From Bacillota bacterium (GTDB taxonomy: Bacteria; Bacillota; Syntrophomonadia; Syntrophomonadales; Syntrophomonadaceae): a stretch of DNA of 64,000 nt. Position 1 is the stretch's first letter. Each line of letters begins with the position of its first letter. This document shows, in pieces, positions 55,649-63,841 of this stretch. Made by a program: the position numbers and the translations under genes. The notes under the pieces are model-generated. The model saw nothing but the letters and a program-made list of their open reading frames with translations. It had not been told where the DNA came from and searched no databases. The stretch spans positions 1 to 64,000 of the forward strand of contig JAKPGY010000076.1 in assembly GCA_029550685.1 (NCBI GenBank), read 5' to 3'.

Positions 55649-55700
55649 CGGTAGTCTATTATTCTGTATCCGCTAGGATAACACTGGCTTCAAGATTATC

Positions 55701-55718
55701 TGTCCAATTTTTTGGACA
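55701..55718. promoter_or_regulatory. Candidate enhancer palindrome of the dehydrogenase promoter
   Basis: TGTCCAA-TTTT-TTGGACA is a perfect 7+4+7 palindrome starting 138 bp upstream of the -24 element. Length, spacer and distance equal those of the palindrome before the beta-oxidation promoter. Confidence 0.45.
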
Positions 55719-55723
55719 CGAAA

Positions 55724-55757
55724 AGAGCTATAACCGCTTCAATGGGATAATAGCTCT
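55724..55757 (-). terminator. Terminator of the third activator gene
   Basis: AGAGCTAT (55724-55731) and ATAGCTCT (55750-55757) form the stem; on the minus strand it is followed by TTTTCG. Confidence 0.6.
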
Positions 55758-55810
55758 ATTTATAGTATGTCCATAAATATATACATGTCCATGTTTATGG
55801 AAGAGGCTCT

Positions 55811-57187
55811 CTATTCGATGCCCAGTTCCACCAGCTTATTGTATAAGGAAGATCGGCTGATTCCCAGCAGCTTGGCGGCCTGTTGACGGTTTCCTTCGCT
55901 GGCCTGCAACGCATGGCGAATAGTTAACTTCTCAGCCTCCAAGCGCGCTGTCTTAAGGTCGAACCCGGGATAACTATAGTTCTTAAGGAATTGTCCCTTG
56001 CCTACCCCCAGATAACGCAGAATATTTGTCATAGTGATATCTCCTTGCTGGGCATCCAGGCAGGCGCGCTCCACGGCAATAATCAGCTCCCGGACATTGC
56101 CGGGCCAATGATAGGCCATTAAGAAATCCATAGCATCCTTGGTAAAACCGGTAATCTCGGTGCCGTTTTCCCGGTTGTACTGGTCAACAAAATGGTGGCA
56201 TAGAACCGGAATATCCTCAGGTCTTTCCCGCAAGGGCGGTATGTAAATGGTGAAGGCCGCTAACCGGAACATTAGGTCCTTGCGGAAGCTCCCTTCCTCC
56301 ACTAACTTGGTCAGGGGTTGGTTGGTAGCTGAAATAACCCGGGCATCGATTGGTATTAAATGAGTTGAACCGACCCGTTCGATTTCATTTTCCTGCAGAG
56401 CCCGTAATAGCTTGGCTTGAGCGGTACGTGACAGTTCACCGATTTCATCCAAAAATATGCTGCCCTGGTTGGCTAGTTCGAATTTCCCTGGTTTGCCTCC
56501 TTTACGGGCTCCGGTAAAAGCACCTTCATTATAGCCAAACAGCTCCGATTCAATAAGGTTTTCTGGAATAGCGGCACAGTTAACCCTTATAAAAGGGCCA
56601 TGGCGGCGCGGGCTTTCCTGGTGCAGAGCATGAGCAATCAGTTCCTTGCCGGTTCCAGTATCCCCTTGAATCAACACCGGAACATTAGAAGGAGCTATAA
56701 TTTTAACTCGTTCAATGGCCTCCACTATTCCTTCACTAACACCTATGATGGCTGATAAATCATATTTGGCGCTATCCAGGGACCGATTCCCGGGCAGGTT
56801 ATTCAGGAATTCCTGCAGCTGTCGCATCAGCTTCCGGGCATCAGCTTTACTGTGTACCAGGCAGAAGCCCACTGCCCCGATAACTTTCCCTTCAGATGCC
56901 ACCGGCAAGGCAGTAATCATGTGGAGTTGACCATTAGGCAGCTGACAGACTTTACTGGCAATCGGTTCGCCGGTAGTCAAAACCTTTATCAGAGGGGTAT
57001 CGGGCCAAACAGACTCTATCTTTTCTCCTATAACCTGGTCCCTTTTTAAACCGGTGACACGTTGGTAATAAGGGGATATCTCCCTAATGATACCATTTTC
57101 ATCTATAACAATGGCTCCCCCAATGCCAGCCAATACTGCGGCAATGCTTTCCAAATCGCTCTCATTTATTTTGCTGGGAAATACCAT
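55811..57187 (-). CDS. Sigma-54-dependent transcriptional activator, PAS-AAA-HTH (458 aa)
   Basis: Enhancer-binding protein. The PAS domain (about residues 10-115) begins with ESIAAVLAGIGGAIVIDENGIIREI. The AAA+ domain (about 140-375) has Walker A GDTGTGKE, the sigma-54 loop EGAFTGA and Walker B GSIFLDEIGEL. The Fis-type HTH ends ASEGNRQQAAKLLGISRSSLYNKLVELGIE. ATG 57187 is chosen because AGAGGTG lies 6 bases before it; the GTG at 57196 is inside that site. It lies right upstream of the sigma-54-driven dehydrogenase/crotonase genes and probably activates them. Confidence 0.92.
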   Translation of the reverse strand: MVFPSKINESDLESIAAVLAGIGGAIVIDENGIIREISPYYQRVTGLKRDQVIGEKIESVWPDTPLIKVLTTGEPIASKVCQLPNGQLHMITALPVASEGKVIGAVGFCLVHSKADARKLMRQLQEFLNNLPGNRSLDSAKYDLSAIIGVSEGIVEAIERVKIIAPSNVPVLIQGDTGTGKELIAHALHQESPRRHGPFIRVNCAAIPENLIESELFGYNEGAFTGARKGGKPGKFELANQGSIFLDEIGELSRTAQAKLLRALQENEIERVGSTHLIPIDARVISATNQPLTKLVEEGSFRKDLMFRLAAFTIYIPPLRERPEDIPVLCHHFVDQYNRENGTEITGFTKDAMDFLMAYHWPGNVRELIIAVERACLDAQQGDITMTNILRYLGVGKGQFLKNYSYPGFDLKTARLEAEKLTIRHALQASEGNRQQAAKLLGISRSSLYNKLVELGIE

Positions 57188-57204
57188 GGGTTCCACCTCT
57201 TCTG

Positions 57205-57564
57205 TCAGCTATCTCTCAAAGCCTCTGCCAATTCCTCCAATTCACGGCGGGCCAGGTCATCTCTCCCGGCCATAGACTCCAGATGGTGCTGCAGTTCATG
57301 TAGGACCGTATCTATGATTTCTTCTCTCCATACTTCCTCCGGTTCATCTTTCAATAATTCCGCAAAAGAACCATAATAAAACATGATGAAGCAGCCCAGC
57401 TGATCATCTTCAATATATTCTCCTAAAATCCAGAAATCTCCCTCCCGCCGGGCCTCCTCCTGCAAGTTGAATCCGCCAGTCAGCTCACGGCAATAGCGAG
57501 GCGGAATCCTCTCCACCGCCTCATCCAGCCACTCGGCAAACTGATCAATGGAAAATTTGGTCAT
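57205..57564 (-). CDS. Metallopeptidase-family zincin-like protein
   Basis: A 119-aa protein with a zinc-binding HELQH motif at residues 89-93 inside VLHELQHHLESMAG, as in the small bacterial metallopeptidase (zincin-like) family. RIPPRYCRELTGGFNL and FIMFYYGSF are earlier family blocks. The biological substrate is unknown. ATG 57564 lies behind AAGGAG. It ends 17 bp before the activator gene, so the two are probably co-transcribed. Confidence 0.78.
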   Translation of the reverse strand: MTKFSIDQFAEWLDEAVERIPPRYCRELTGGFNLQEEARREGDFWILGEYIEDDQLGCFIMFYYGSFAELLKDEPEEVWREEIIDTVLHELQHHLESMAGRDDLARRELEELAEALRDS

Positions 57565-57653
57565 GAAGCAACTCCTTACCGGGAATTTTTGAATAATGAT
57601 ATTCGTTAACTATTAACTATTATTATAATTTGAGTTTGTGCAAACCGTATAGG

Positions 57654-57690
57654 CATAGAAATTGTCACACCCCTTGCAGGAACTGCAATA
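57654..57690. repeat. Remnant of the interspersed repeat (right end)
   Basis: CATAGAAATTGTCACACCCCTTGC then AACTGCAATA resembles the right end of copy A at 12967-13009. It is the only notable feature of the 57565-57740 gap. Confidence 0.4.
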
Positions 57691-57740
57691 TATGATAGCC
57701 AGCAGGTTTGCCTGCGATTCAGGTAAGAGGCGTTTTCACA

Positions 57741-58859
57741 TCAACCCTTTTCTTCCTTCTGCATATACTCTCTCCACCAGACTGAGCATGGGTAATCGGG
57801 ATCACCAATGATAACTGGCTGTCCTATGTGTGGGGTGGTCACCTGCTGGTTTTTGACGGCTGCCGCTTGGGTCACCCGTTCGATAGGGTCGGTCCAGCTG
57901 TGCAAAGCCAGGGTAAAGGCAGCCCAGTGAATGGGCAAAAGCACCTTTCCTCTCACATCAATATGAGCTTCTACGGTTTGCTCAGGCGTCATATGAATGG
58001 CCGACCAGAGTTTATCGTATTGTCCGCACTCCATCAAAGTCAAATCAAAAGGGCCGTACTTATCTCCTATCTGCTTAAAATGTGATCCATAACCGCCATC
58101 CCCGCTGAAGAATACCCTGGCGTCCGGGCCAATTATTACCCAGGAACACCACAGGGTGGAATTGCGGCTGTTAAGGGTTCTCCCGGAAAAGTGGCGGGCA
58201 GGTGTGCAGGTAAATCGAAGCGACCCATATTCAACCTCCTCCCACCAATCGCACTCGTTGATCTTGGCGGGGGGAATTCCCCACCTCTCCAAATGGCTGC
58301 CCACTCCCAGAGGGACAAAGAACTGCCCCACCCGGTTTCTAAACTTCCGTATGGTCCCATAGTCTAAATGATCGTAATGGTCATGGGATACCAGTACTGC
58401 ATCTATAAAGGGAAGATCAGCGGTATTGACTGGCACTCCTCGGCTGTATCTTCGCCCCCCCAGCGGCGGCAGCGGTGATGGGATCTGTCCCAGCATGGGG
58501 TCCAACAGCAAGAGTTGGCCAGCCATACGCAGCAATAGAGTGGAATGGCCTAACCAGATGGCCTGACTGCGTTGGTCGGTTTGCAGGTAAGTCCGATCCA
58601 GCCGGTCCACTTTGAGGGGATGAGGAGGCCGGGATTGAGGGTGTTTCTTAACCCGGCCGGTCAATATGGCCCAGGCTATATTCCCGCCGCCTTGCATACG
58701 TGCCGGTTTAACGTTGACGAACTTTCCCCTCCGGTAATTGGGCGAGAAGTTAAAGGCCCCGCTTTTGCGTAAATAGGGATTGGCTCCGAAGGCAGGCAAA
58801 CACCACAGGATAATTACAACAGCTGTTACCAACGCTAGGATGACAATGATGGCCTTCAT
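57741..58859 (-). CDS. MBL-fold metallo-hydrolase (NAPE-PLD/UlaG-like), membrane-anchored
   Basis: A 372-aa protein with one N-terminal membrane helix (about residues 3-22) and a metallo-beta-lactamase fold. The metal motif is SHDHYDHLD. Later ligands are in ARHFSGR, FSGDGGYG and LLPIHWAAFTLALHSW. This last segment is typical of the NAPE-hydrolysing phospholipase D-like group, so a lipid phosphodiester could be the substrate. It is a single gene; ATG 58859 is behind GGGGGTAA. Confidence 0.88.
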   Translation of the reverse strand: MKAIIVILALVTAVVIILWCLPAFGANPYLRKSGAFNFSPNYRRGKFVNVKPARMQGGGNIAWAILTGRVKKHPQSRPPHPLKVDRLDRTYLQTDQRSQAIWLGHSTLLLRMAGQLLLLDPMLGQIPSPLPPLGGRRYSRGVPVNTADLPFIDAVLVSHDHYDHLDYGTIRKFRNRVGQFFVPLGVGSHLERWGIPPAKINECDWWEEVEYGSLRFTCTPARHFSGRTLNSRNSTLWCSWVIIGPDARVFFSGDGGYGSHFKQIGDKYGPFDLTLMECGQYDKLWSAIHMTPEQTVEAHIDVRGKVLLPIHWAAFTLALHSWTDPIERVTQAAAVKNQQVTTPHIGQPVIIGDPDYPCSVWWREYMQKEEKG

Positions 58860-58932
58860 GTGTTACCCCCAATAGGTCAGTACTTGGCTTCTTGTCCCTA
58901 TTCTACTACTGGCACCCAATCGGCACCAGCAT

Positions 58933-60657
58933 TTAGGAATGATCTTCCCGTATAAGCCTGGACCGCTGCCGGAGCAGTTCCTGGTATTCCTGATCAAGAG
59001 CTGCATATTCAGGTCGATCGGGCTTGAGCAGGCTCAGTTCACTGAGTACCCGGGAGATGCGAGTCTCCAGAATTAGTCTCTCCTCGGCGCTGGTTGCCAC
59101 CGGATCTGCTTTTTTATCCTCACGCTTCCTGTTTAAATAGTCAGTAAGCTGCCCTTCCACCCTTTTTACCTGCTGCTGCTCAAAAACCAGCATATGATCA
59201 CAAACCCGGTCCAGTAGGTAGCGATCATGGGAAATGAGCAGAATGGTTCCCGGGTACTGGAGCAAGCTTTCCTCCAGAGCTTCCCGGCTGTACACATCCA
59301 GGTGGTTGGTAGGTTCATCCAGTATTAACAGGTCATTCTCACCCCAGATGGCCAGTCCCATGGCTATCTTCATTCTCTCTCCCCGGCTCAGCTGGCCCAA
59401 GGCTACCTGGAAGCGATCATAGCTTAAACCCAAAGCTATCAAAAGCTGCATGATCTGCTTTTGCTGATCGGTGGGCCAATCTCTAATGATATCCCGGAGG
59501 CTTTCTGGTTCTCTCTGGGGCAGTTCCTGGCTGATATAGGCAATTTTAGCAGAACAACTTACAAACAGCTGCCCTTCATCCAGTTCTTCCTGACCCAAAA
59601 TAATGCGAACCAGAGTAGTTTTGCCGCACCCATTGGCACCGAAAATTCCTGCCTTCTCACCCCGGTTTATATAAAAGGAGCTATCAGTAAAAAGAATTTT
59701 TTCCCCATAGGCTTTGCTTATACTGTCCGCTTCCAAAACCCGCCGGCTGCCTTTGGCAGCAAAGTTTACCTGGAACTGTACCCGGGGATCGGCAGTGGGC
59801 CGTTCCACTTGTTCCTGGCGCATTCTTTCCAGTCGTTTCAGCTGGGACTTAACAGCCTGGTCGCGTTTCTTGGCTTTTTTGCGAAAGAATTCCTTCCCGC
59901 CTTTTATGCCTTGGCCCTTACGCCTTGACTCCCGGTGAGCTTTTTCCGACCAGGTTTTTAGCTGTTCAATGGCCTGATCGATCTTACGCTGCTCTTTTTG
60001 CTGGGATTGGTACAAGTGCCATTGGCTTTCCCGCAGTTGTTGTTTTGTTACCCGGAAATCAGAGTAGTTGCCGGGATAAATGGTGATGGTTCCGTTTTCT
60101 ATCTCCGCTATCCGGGAAACAGTTTTATCCAGAAAGAAGCGGTCATGGGAAATAATCACCACAGCTCCGGGAAACCGCTGCAGTTCTTGAATTAAATATT
60201 CCACTCCCTGATAGTCCATATGGTTGGTGGGTTCATCCAAAATAGCCAGGTCCGGCTGAGCGGCCCAAACCGCCGCCAAGGCCAGTTTGGTTTTCTCGCC
60301 GCCGCTCAGCTGGACCAGCTGCTCCTCCTGCAAGTCACTGAAACCAGTTACACCTAAATGACTGGTCAGCCGCTGCAATTCCCCGCTCATACCAATTTCA
60401 TTGATTATAATATCGCGAAAAATCCTGGCATCTTCGGCCTGGCGCAGGTAGCCCACTTTTATCCTCTGCCGGGAAGAGGTGATGGTACCTGCATCAGCGG
60501 TGCTGCTTCCGGTCAGAATATCGGCCAGGGTAGACTTGCCTGCTCCGTTTCTGCCCACCAGGCCGATCCGGTCTCCCCGGCAAATATCTAAATCTATCCC
60601 ATTTAACACCACTTTGTCGCCAAAGCTTTTCTTAATATTACGACAGCTGATTAGCAT
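58933..60657 (-). CDS. ABC-F family ATPase (ribosome-protection type)
   Basis: A soluble protein of 574 aa with two ABC domains and no membrane segment. The first domain has GRNGAGKST, LSGGEKTKLALA and LAILDEPTNHMD. The second has GANGCGKTT, LSRGERMKIAMG and LLILDEPTNHLD. The linker (about residues 195-280) is long and basic, and a coiled C-terminal tail is present. This matches ABC-F proteins, some of which remove antibiotics from the ribosome (Vga/Lsa/Msr types). The 5' region with leader ORF and terminator supports an antibiotic-inducible role. ATG 60657 follows GGAGGG. Which drug is unknown. Confidence 0.9.
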   Translation of the reverse strand: MLISCRNIKKSFGDKVVLNGIDLDICRGDRIGLVGRNGAGKSTLADILTGSSTADAGTITSSRQRIKVGYLRQAEDARIFRDIIINEIGMSGELQRLTSHLGVTGFSDLQEEQLVQLSGGEKTKLALAAVWAAQPDLAILDEPTNHMDYQGVEYLIQELQRFPGAVVIISHDRFFLDKTVSRIAEIENGTITIYPGNYSDFRVTKQQLRESQWHLYQSQQKEQRKIDQAIEQLKTWSEKAHRESRRKGQGIKGGKEFFRKKAKKRDQAVKSQLKRLERMRQEQVERPTADPRVQFQVNFAAKGSRRVLEADSISKAYGEKILFTDSSFYINRGEKAGIFGANGCGKTTLVRIILGQEELDEGQLFVSCSAKIAYISQELPQREPESLRDIIRDWPTDQQKQIMQLLIALGLSYDRFQVALGQLSRGERMKIAMGLAIWGENDLLILDEPTNHLDVYSREALEESLLQYPGTILLISHDRYLLDRVCDHMLVFEQQQVKRVEGQLTDYLNRKREDKKADPVATSAEERLILETRISRVLSELSLLKPDRPEYAALDQEYQELLRQRSRLIREDHS

Positions 60658-60678
60658 ATTTTCCCTCCAATAAATAAA

Positions 60679-60710
60679 AGGCTGCCAGAAACTCCTGTTT
60701 CCTGCAGCCT
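60679..60710 (-). terminator. Attenuator terminator directly before the ABC-F gene
   Basis: On the minus strand AGGCTGC and GCAGCCT close a hairpin with an inner GGAAAC/GTTTC stem (13 of 14 positions paired, AGGA loop), followed by TTTATTTATT. Only about 12 bases separate the T-tract region from the GGAGGG site, so no promoter can fit between, and all transcripts must pass it. Confidence 0.75.
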
Positions 60711-60831
60711 ATCAGCTCATCAACGATCCCGGTGCCTTCTAACTCCGGAGTTATTTTATTTTCAGCAGCAACAAGTATTCTGGTCATAACAGGACCAGCA
60801 GATATATCTCTGCCAACCTGCCAGTATTTAT

Positions 60832-60855
60832 TTAAGCCAGAATACTATTGCGCAT
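60832..60855 (-). CDS. Putative leader peptide MRNSILA of the ABC-F gene
   Basis: A 7-codon frame, ATG CGC AAT AGT ATT CTG GCT TAA, lies behind an AGAGGAAAGG ribosome site. It begins about 30 bases after the predicted transcription start and 122 bases before the attenuator terminator. Short leader ORFs of this kind sense stalled ribosomes in antibiotic-resistance genes. Confidence 0.5.
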   Translation of the reverse strand: MRNSILA

Positions 60856-60891
60856 GCCCTTTCCTCTGTCTTTCTTATTTATGACAAGATT

Positions 60892-60920
60892 ATATTAGCA
60901 TGAATAAAAGGCGCAGACAA
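60892..60920 (-). promoter_or_regulatory. Sigma-A promoter of the ABC-F leader
   Basis: On the minus strand TTGTCT (60915-60920) and TAATAT (60892-60897) are separated by 17 bases. The leader would span about 230 nt to the ABC-F start. Confidence 0.6.
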
Positions 60921-60963
60921 GTACTGCCCGGTGGGTCCAGAAGCGTTATTCAATGGACGGATG

Positions 60964-61320
60964 CTAATAGAATTGAACGCCCTGCTCCGTCAGCTTGTCG
61001 ATCCATATCATTTTCAGCAATTCCAGGTCATCCCGGTAATCTGTTTTAGATTCATCCTTGTCATATTCCAACTGCTCCAAGACTACTATTTGGAAAGCTT
61101 GCTCCCCTTGTTCATTCCAATCTTTCTGCAGTTGGCGGTTAATATGGCTGCCGTTCTTTAACTGAAAGGCCACACTGTTCTGCTTGCCTTTCAAGTTAGT
61201 TGCCGCCTCCAGCCAGCAGCGCTTGCTATCCATATTGATAACCGCCAGTATGCCCATGTCCGGTTTCATCTGCTTAAATTGTTCCTGCAGTTCCTTTTTT
61301 CGTTCACCGGAAATTTTCAT
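60964..61320 (-). CDS. GIY-YIG nuclease family-like small protein
   Basis: A 118-aa protein. KKELQEQFKQMKPDMGILAVINMDSKRCWLEAATNLKGK and QLQKDWNEQGEQAFQIVVLEQLE follow the pattern of a small GIY-YIG-type family common in Firmicutes. The usual GIY and YIG tripeptides are poorly kept (MGILAV and CWLEA), so nuclease activity is doubtful. ATG 61320 lies behind ACAGGAGAG. It is 20 bp after the DUF6530-like gene and probably shares its transcript. Confidence 0.6.
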   Translation of the reverse strand: MKISGERKKELQEQFKQMKPDMGILAVINMDSKRCWLEAATNLKGKQNSVAFQLKNGSHINRQLQKDWNEQGEQAFQIVVLEQLEYDKDESKTDYRDDLELLKMIWIDKLTEQGVQFY

Positions 61321-61339
61321 GATGGTCACTCTCCTGTGG

Positions 61340-61819
61340 TTAATACCCTAATTCTTTTAAAACCCGGGACAAAGTTTTTAATCGTTCTCCAATCAATTCA
61401 TCATCCCGCGCCAGGCAATCCCGGAATAACTTCATGTCCTCATCGATCAATGGGTTATCTGTACATATCTCAACCGTCATAGCATCACCCTGCAAACCAA
61501 TGCGGCCGATGGTGGTGTTGTCCGGATCATACAGCTTTTCATATCGGTAGGCTTCCATGAAATGCCGCCGGGCTTCACAGATCAGCAGGGCTAAATCCAG
61601 TACTCTATGCAAGGGCAGCTCCTCTGACTGGCGCGACCATTTCTCCCCGGTATATCTCCATACTTTGGCGGAAATATCTAACTTGCCGCGATCATTCCAC
61701 TGCGCCAGTCCCACCGACAGTCCTTTGGCATCGGAATTATAGGCCTGTCTGCCGTCAACCTGTTCATAATTGTTTACCACTATTACCGGTTTGTGCTTTA
61801 AGGTGGTGGGGATCTGCAT
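61340..61819 (-). CDS. DUF6530-like hypothetical protein
   Basis: A 159-aa soluble protein with NYEQVDGRQAYNSDAKGLSVGLAQW, KVWRYTGEKWSRQSEELPLHRVLDLALLI and a helical C-terminus. From memory this is the DUF6530 family; function unknown. No catalytic motif is evident. ATG 61819 is behind GAGGTG. It forms a two-gene unit with the GIY-YIG-like gene. Confidence 0.6.
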   Translation of the reverse strand: MQIPTTLKHKPVIVVNNYEQVDGRQAYNSDAKGLSVGLAQWNDRGKLDISAKVWRYTGEKWSRQSEELPLHRVLDLALLICEARRHFMEAYRYEKLYDPDNTTIGRIGLQGDAMTVEICTDNPLIDEDMKLFRDCLARDDELIGERLKTLSRVLKELGY

Positions 61820-62053
61820 GCTTCACACCTCAGTTCTTTGTTTAGTAATTTACTAGTCTACTAATTCACTTATTAAGTATATTGTGTGTACGGCATACCT
61901 GTCAAATTATTCTTTTCGCTTACATTTTGGCCGGGAGAAATCACCAAAGTGATGACGATTCGCATACATAGTTAATGGAACCGATTATACTCTTTTCGGC
62001 TGCCAGCAAAAAGTACCGGTAATCAAAATGTGAAGAAAGCGGTGATGTTGAAA

Positions 62054-63769
62054 ATGGCTGATAACCAATGGCTGTGGCGCAACCCTCTTCCCCAGGGAAA
62101 TGCCCTGCGGGCGGTTACCTATGCAGAAGGACGATTTGTGGCCGTAGGCCAATTCGGTACGATTATGACATCTCCCGACGGCAGCAACTGGACTATACAA
62201 AACAGCGGCACTACTAATTACCTGTCCGGAGTAGGCTATGGCAATGGCCTTTATGTAGCAGTAGGTATGGAAGGTACTATTCTTACCTCCCCCAATGGCG
62301 TAATCTGGAACCCTCAGGAATCGGTCACCTCAGCCTGGTTGGATGATGTTACGTATGGCAACGGTGTGTACGTAGCTGTAGGTCAGCTGGGAACCATTGT
62401 TACCTCCACCGATGGTCAAAACTGGAGCAGCAACGGGGTGTCGGTTTTCTGGCTGCAAGGGGTAGCCTTTGGTAATAATACCTTTGTAGCAGTAGGAATA
62501 GGAGGCTCCATCTTTACTTCCGCGGACGGTATTAGTTGGACTAACCAGGGTTCTTTCGGTGGTTTCCCCTTAAACAGTGTAATTTACGCCCAAGGTCAGT
62601 TTGTAGCTGTAGGCGGCGGGGGTACTATTCTCACTTCTTCTGATGGTGAAACCTGGAGCACTGCCGCTTCCAACAGTACTGCCTTCTTAGAGGAAGTAAC
62701 TTTTGGCAAAGGGCTATATGTTGCGATAGGGCGAGACTTGGATCTTAATACTGGGGTGGTGTTGACCTCCACCGATGGCCAGGAATGGAATGTACAGCTC
62801 ACTGATGATCTGCTTTTATCATTAAGCATTGCCAGCAGCCCTGATTTGTTTGCCGTCACCGGCTTGGGTGGAATCATACTCACTTCATCGGATGGGATCA
62901 GCTGGACCAGGCAGAGTTCCGGTGTTTATGAGGAACTGCATGATGTTGTTTTCGGCTCCAATATGCTGGTAGCAGTAGGTAATAACGGAACTATTATGAC
63001 CTCCCCCGATGGTCTTATCTGGCTGGTGCGAAACAGCGGCATCTCCAACCACCTATGGGGTGTAACTTACGGTAATAAAACCTATATAGCGGTAGGGGAT
63101 AATGGAACCATACTCAGGTCCTCCAATGGAGTCAACTGGAGTCTGGAGCCAGTTCCCATAAGCAACCGGCTTAAAGCCGTCACTTTTGGAGATGGGCGGT
63201 TTACTATCGTAGGAGAAAAGGGTATCATTTTAACCTCTGGGGATGGTAGGGATTGGCAAGTGGTGGAATCAGATGCCACCTCAACCCTTAATGGGGTAGC
63301 TTTTGGAAACGACCGCTTTGTGGCTGTGGGCAACAGCCGCATGATTCTGGTTTCTTCCGATGGTCAGGACTGGCAGCAGGTGGAAGTCGAAGCTGGCTTT
63401 GAGTCTCTGCTGGGTATCAGTCATGGCCAGGGTTTGTTTGTAGCTGCCGGCGATGCGGGTCTGGTAATGACTTCCCCTGATGGCCTCACCTGGACAATAC
63501 TCAGAATAGGTGAGGATGCGCCTTTCTGGCTGGATGTGGTATTCTGCCAGGACCGCTTTGCTTTAAGCGGCACCCCGGGGAAAGTGGCTTACTCCAATGA
63601 TGGCACTATATGGGAAGTGCAAAACACCGCCACCGATCATTTCCTCTACGGCATAACCTGCTCACCTGAGGGGGATGTGGCAGTAGGCGATTTCGGTACC
63701 ATTCTGCAGTCTCCTTCTTCCGGAACCGGAGCAGGAAAAAATGTTTACTCATCTGATATTGCCTGCTGA
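62054..63769 (+). CDS. Beta-propeller protein with 14 BNR/Ycf48-like repeats
   Basis: A 571-aa protein made almost entirely of about 14 copies of a 40-42-residue repeat of the form (F/Y)G-x-x-x-(F/Y)VAVG-x-x-GTI-x-TSxDGxxW. The repeats resemble BNR/Asp-box and Ycf48-like propeller blades. Fourteen blades would fit two seven-bladed propellers. No signal peptide or anchor is visible. ATG 62054 is preferred because GCGGTGATG lies before it; a GTG at 62030 would add eight residues but lacks a ribosome site. The function is unknown; such proteins are often extracellular or binding scaffolds. Confidence 0.78.
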   Translation: MADNQWLWRNPLPQGNALRAVTYAEGRFVAVGQFGTIMTSPDGSNWTIQNSGTTNYLSGVGYGNGLYVAVGMEGTILTSPNGVIWNPQESVTSAWLDDVTYGNGVYVAVGQLGTIVTSTDGQNWSSNGVSVFWLQGVAFGNNTFVAVGIGGSIFTSADGISWTNQGSFGGFPLNSVIYAQGQFVAVGGGGTILTSSDGETWSTAASNSTAFLEEVTFGKGLYVAIGRDLDLNTGVVLTSTDGQEWNVQLTDDLLLSLSIASSPDLFAVTGLGGIILTSSDGISWTRQSSGVYEELHDVVFGSNMLVAVGNNGTIMTSPDGLIWLVRNSGISNHLWGVTYGNKTYIAVGDNGTILRSSNGVNWSLEPVPISNRLKAVTFGDGRFTIVGEKGIILTSGDGRDWQVVESDATSTLNGVAFGNDRFVAVGNSRMILVSSDGQDWQQVEVEAGFESLLGISHGQGLFVAAGDAGLVMTSPDGLTWTILRIGEDAPFWLDVVFCQDRFALSGTPGKVAYSNDGTIWEVQNTATDHFLYGITCSPEGDVAVGDFGTILQSPSSGTGAGKNVYSSDIAC

Positions 63770-63841
63770 TTGTATTATATGTATTATTGCTGTTGCCAGT
63801 GTAGCGGAAACTTAAGTTTCCGCTACCAAACTTGGCCTTTG

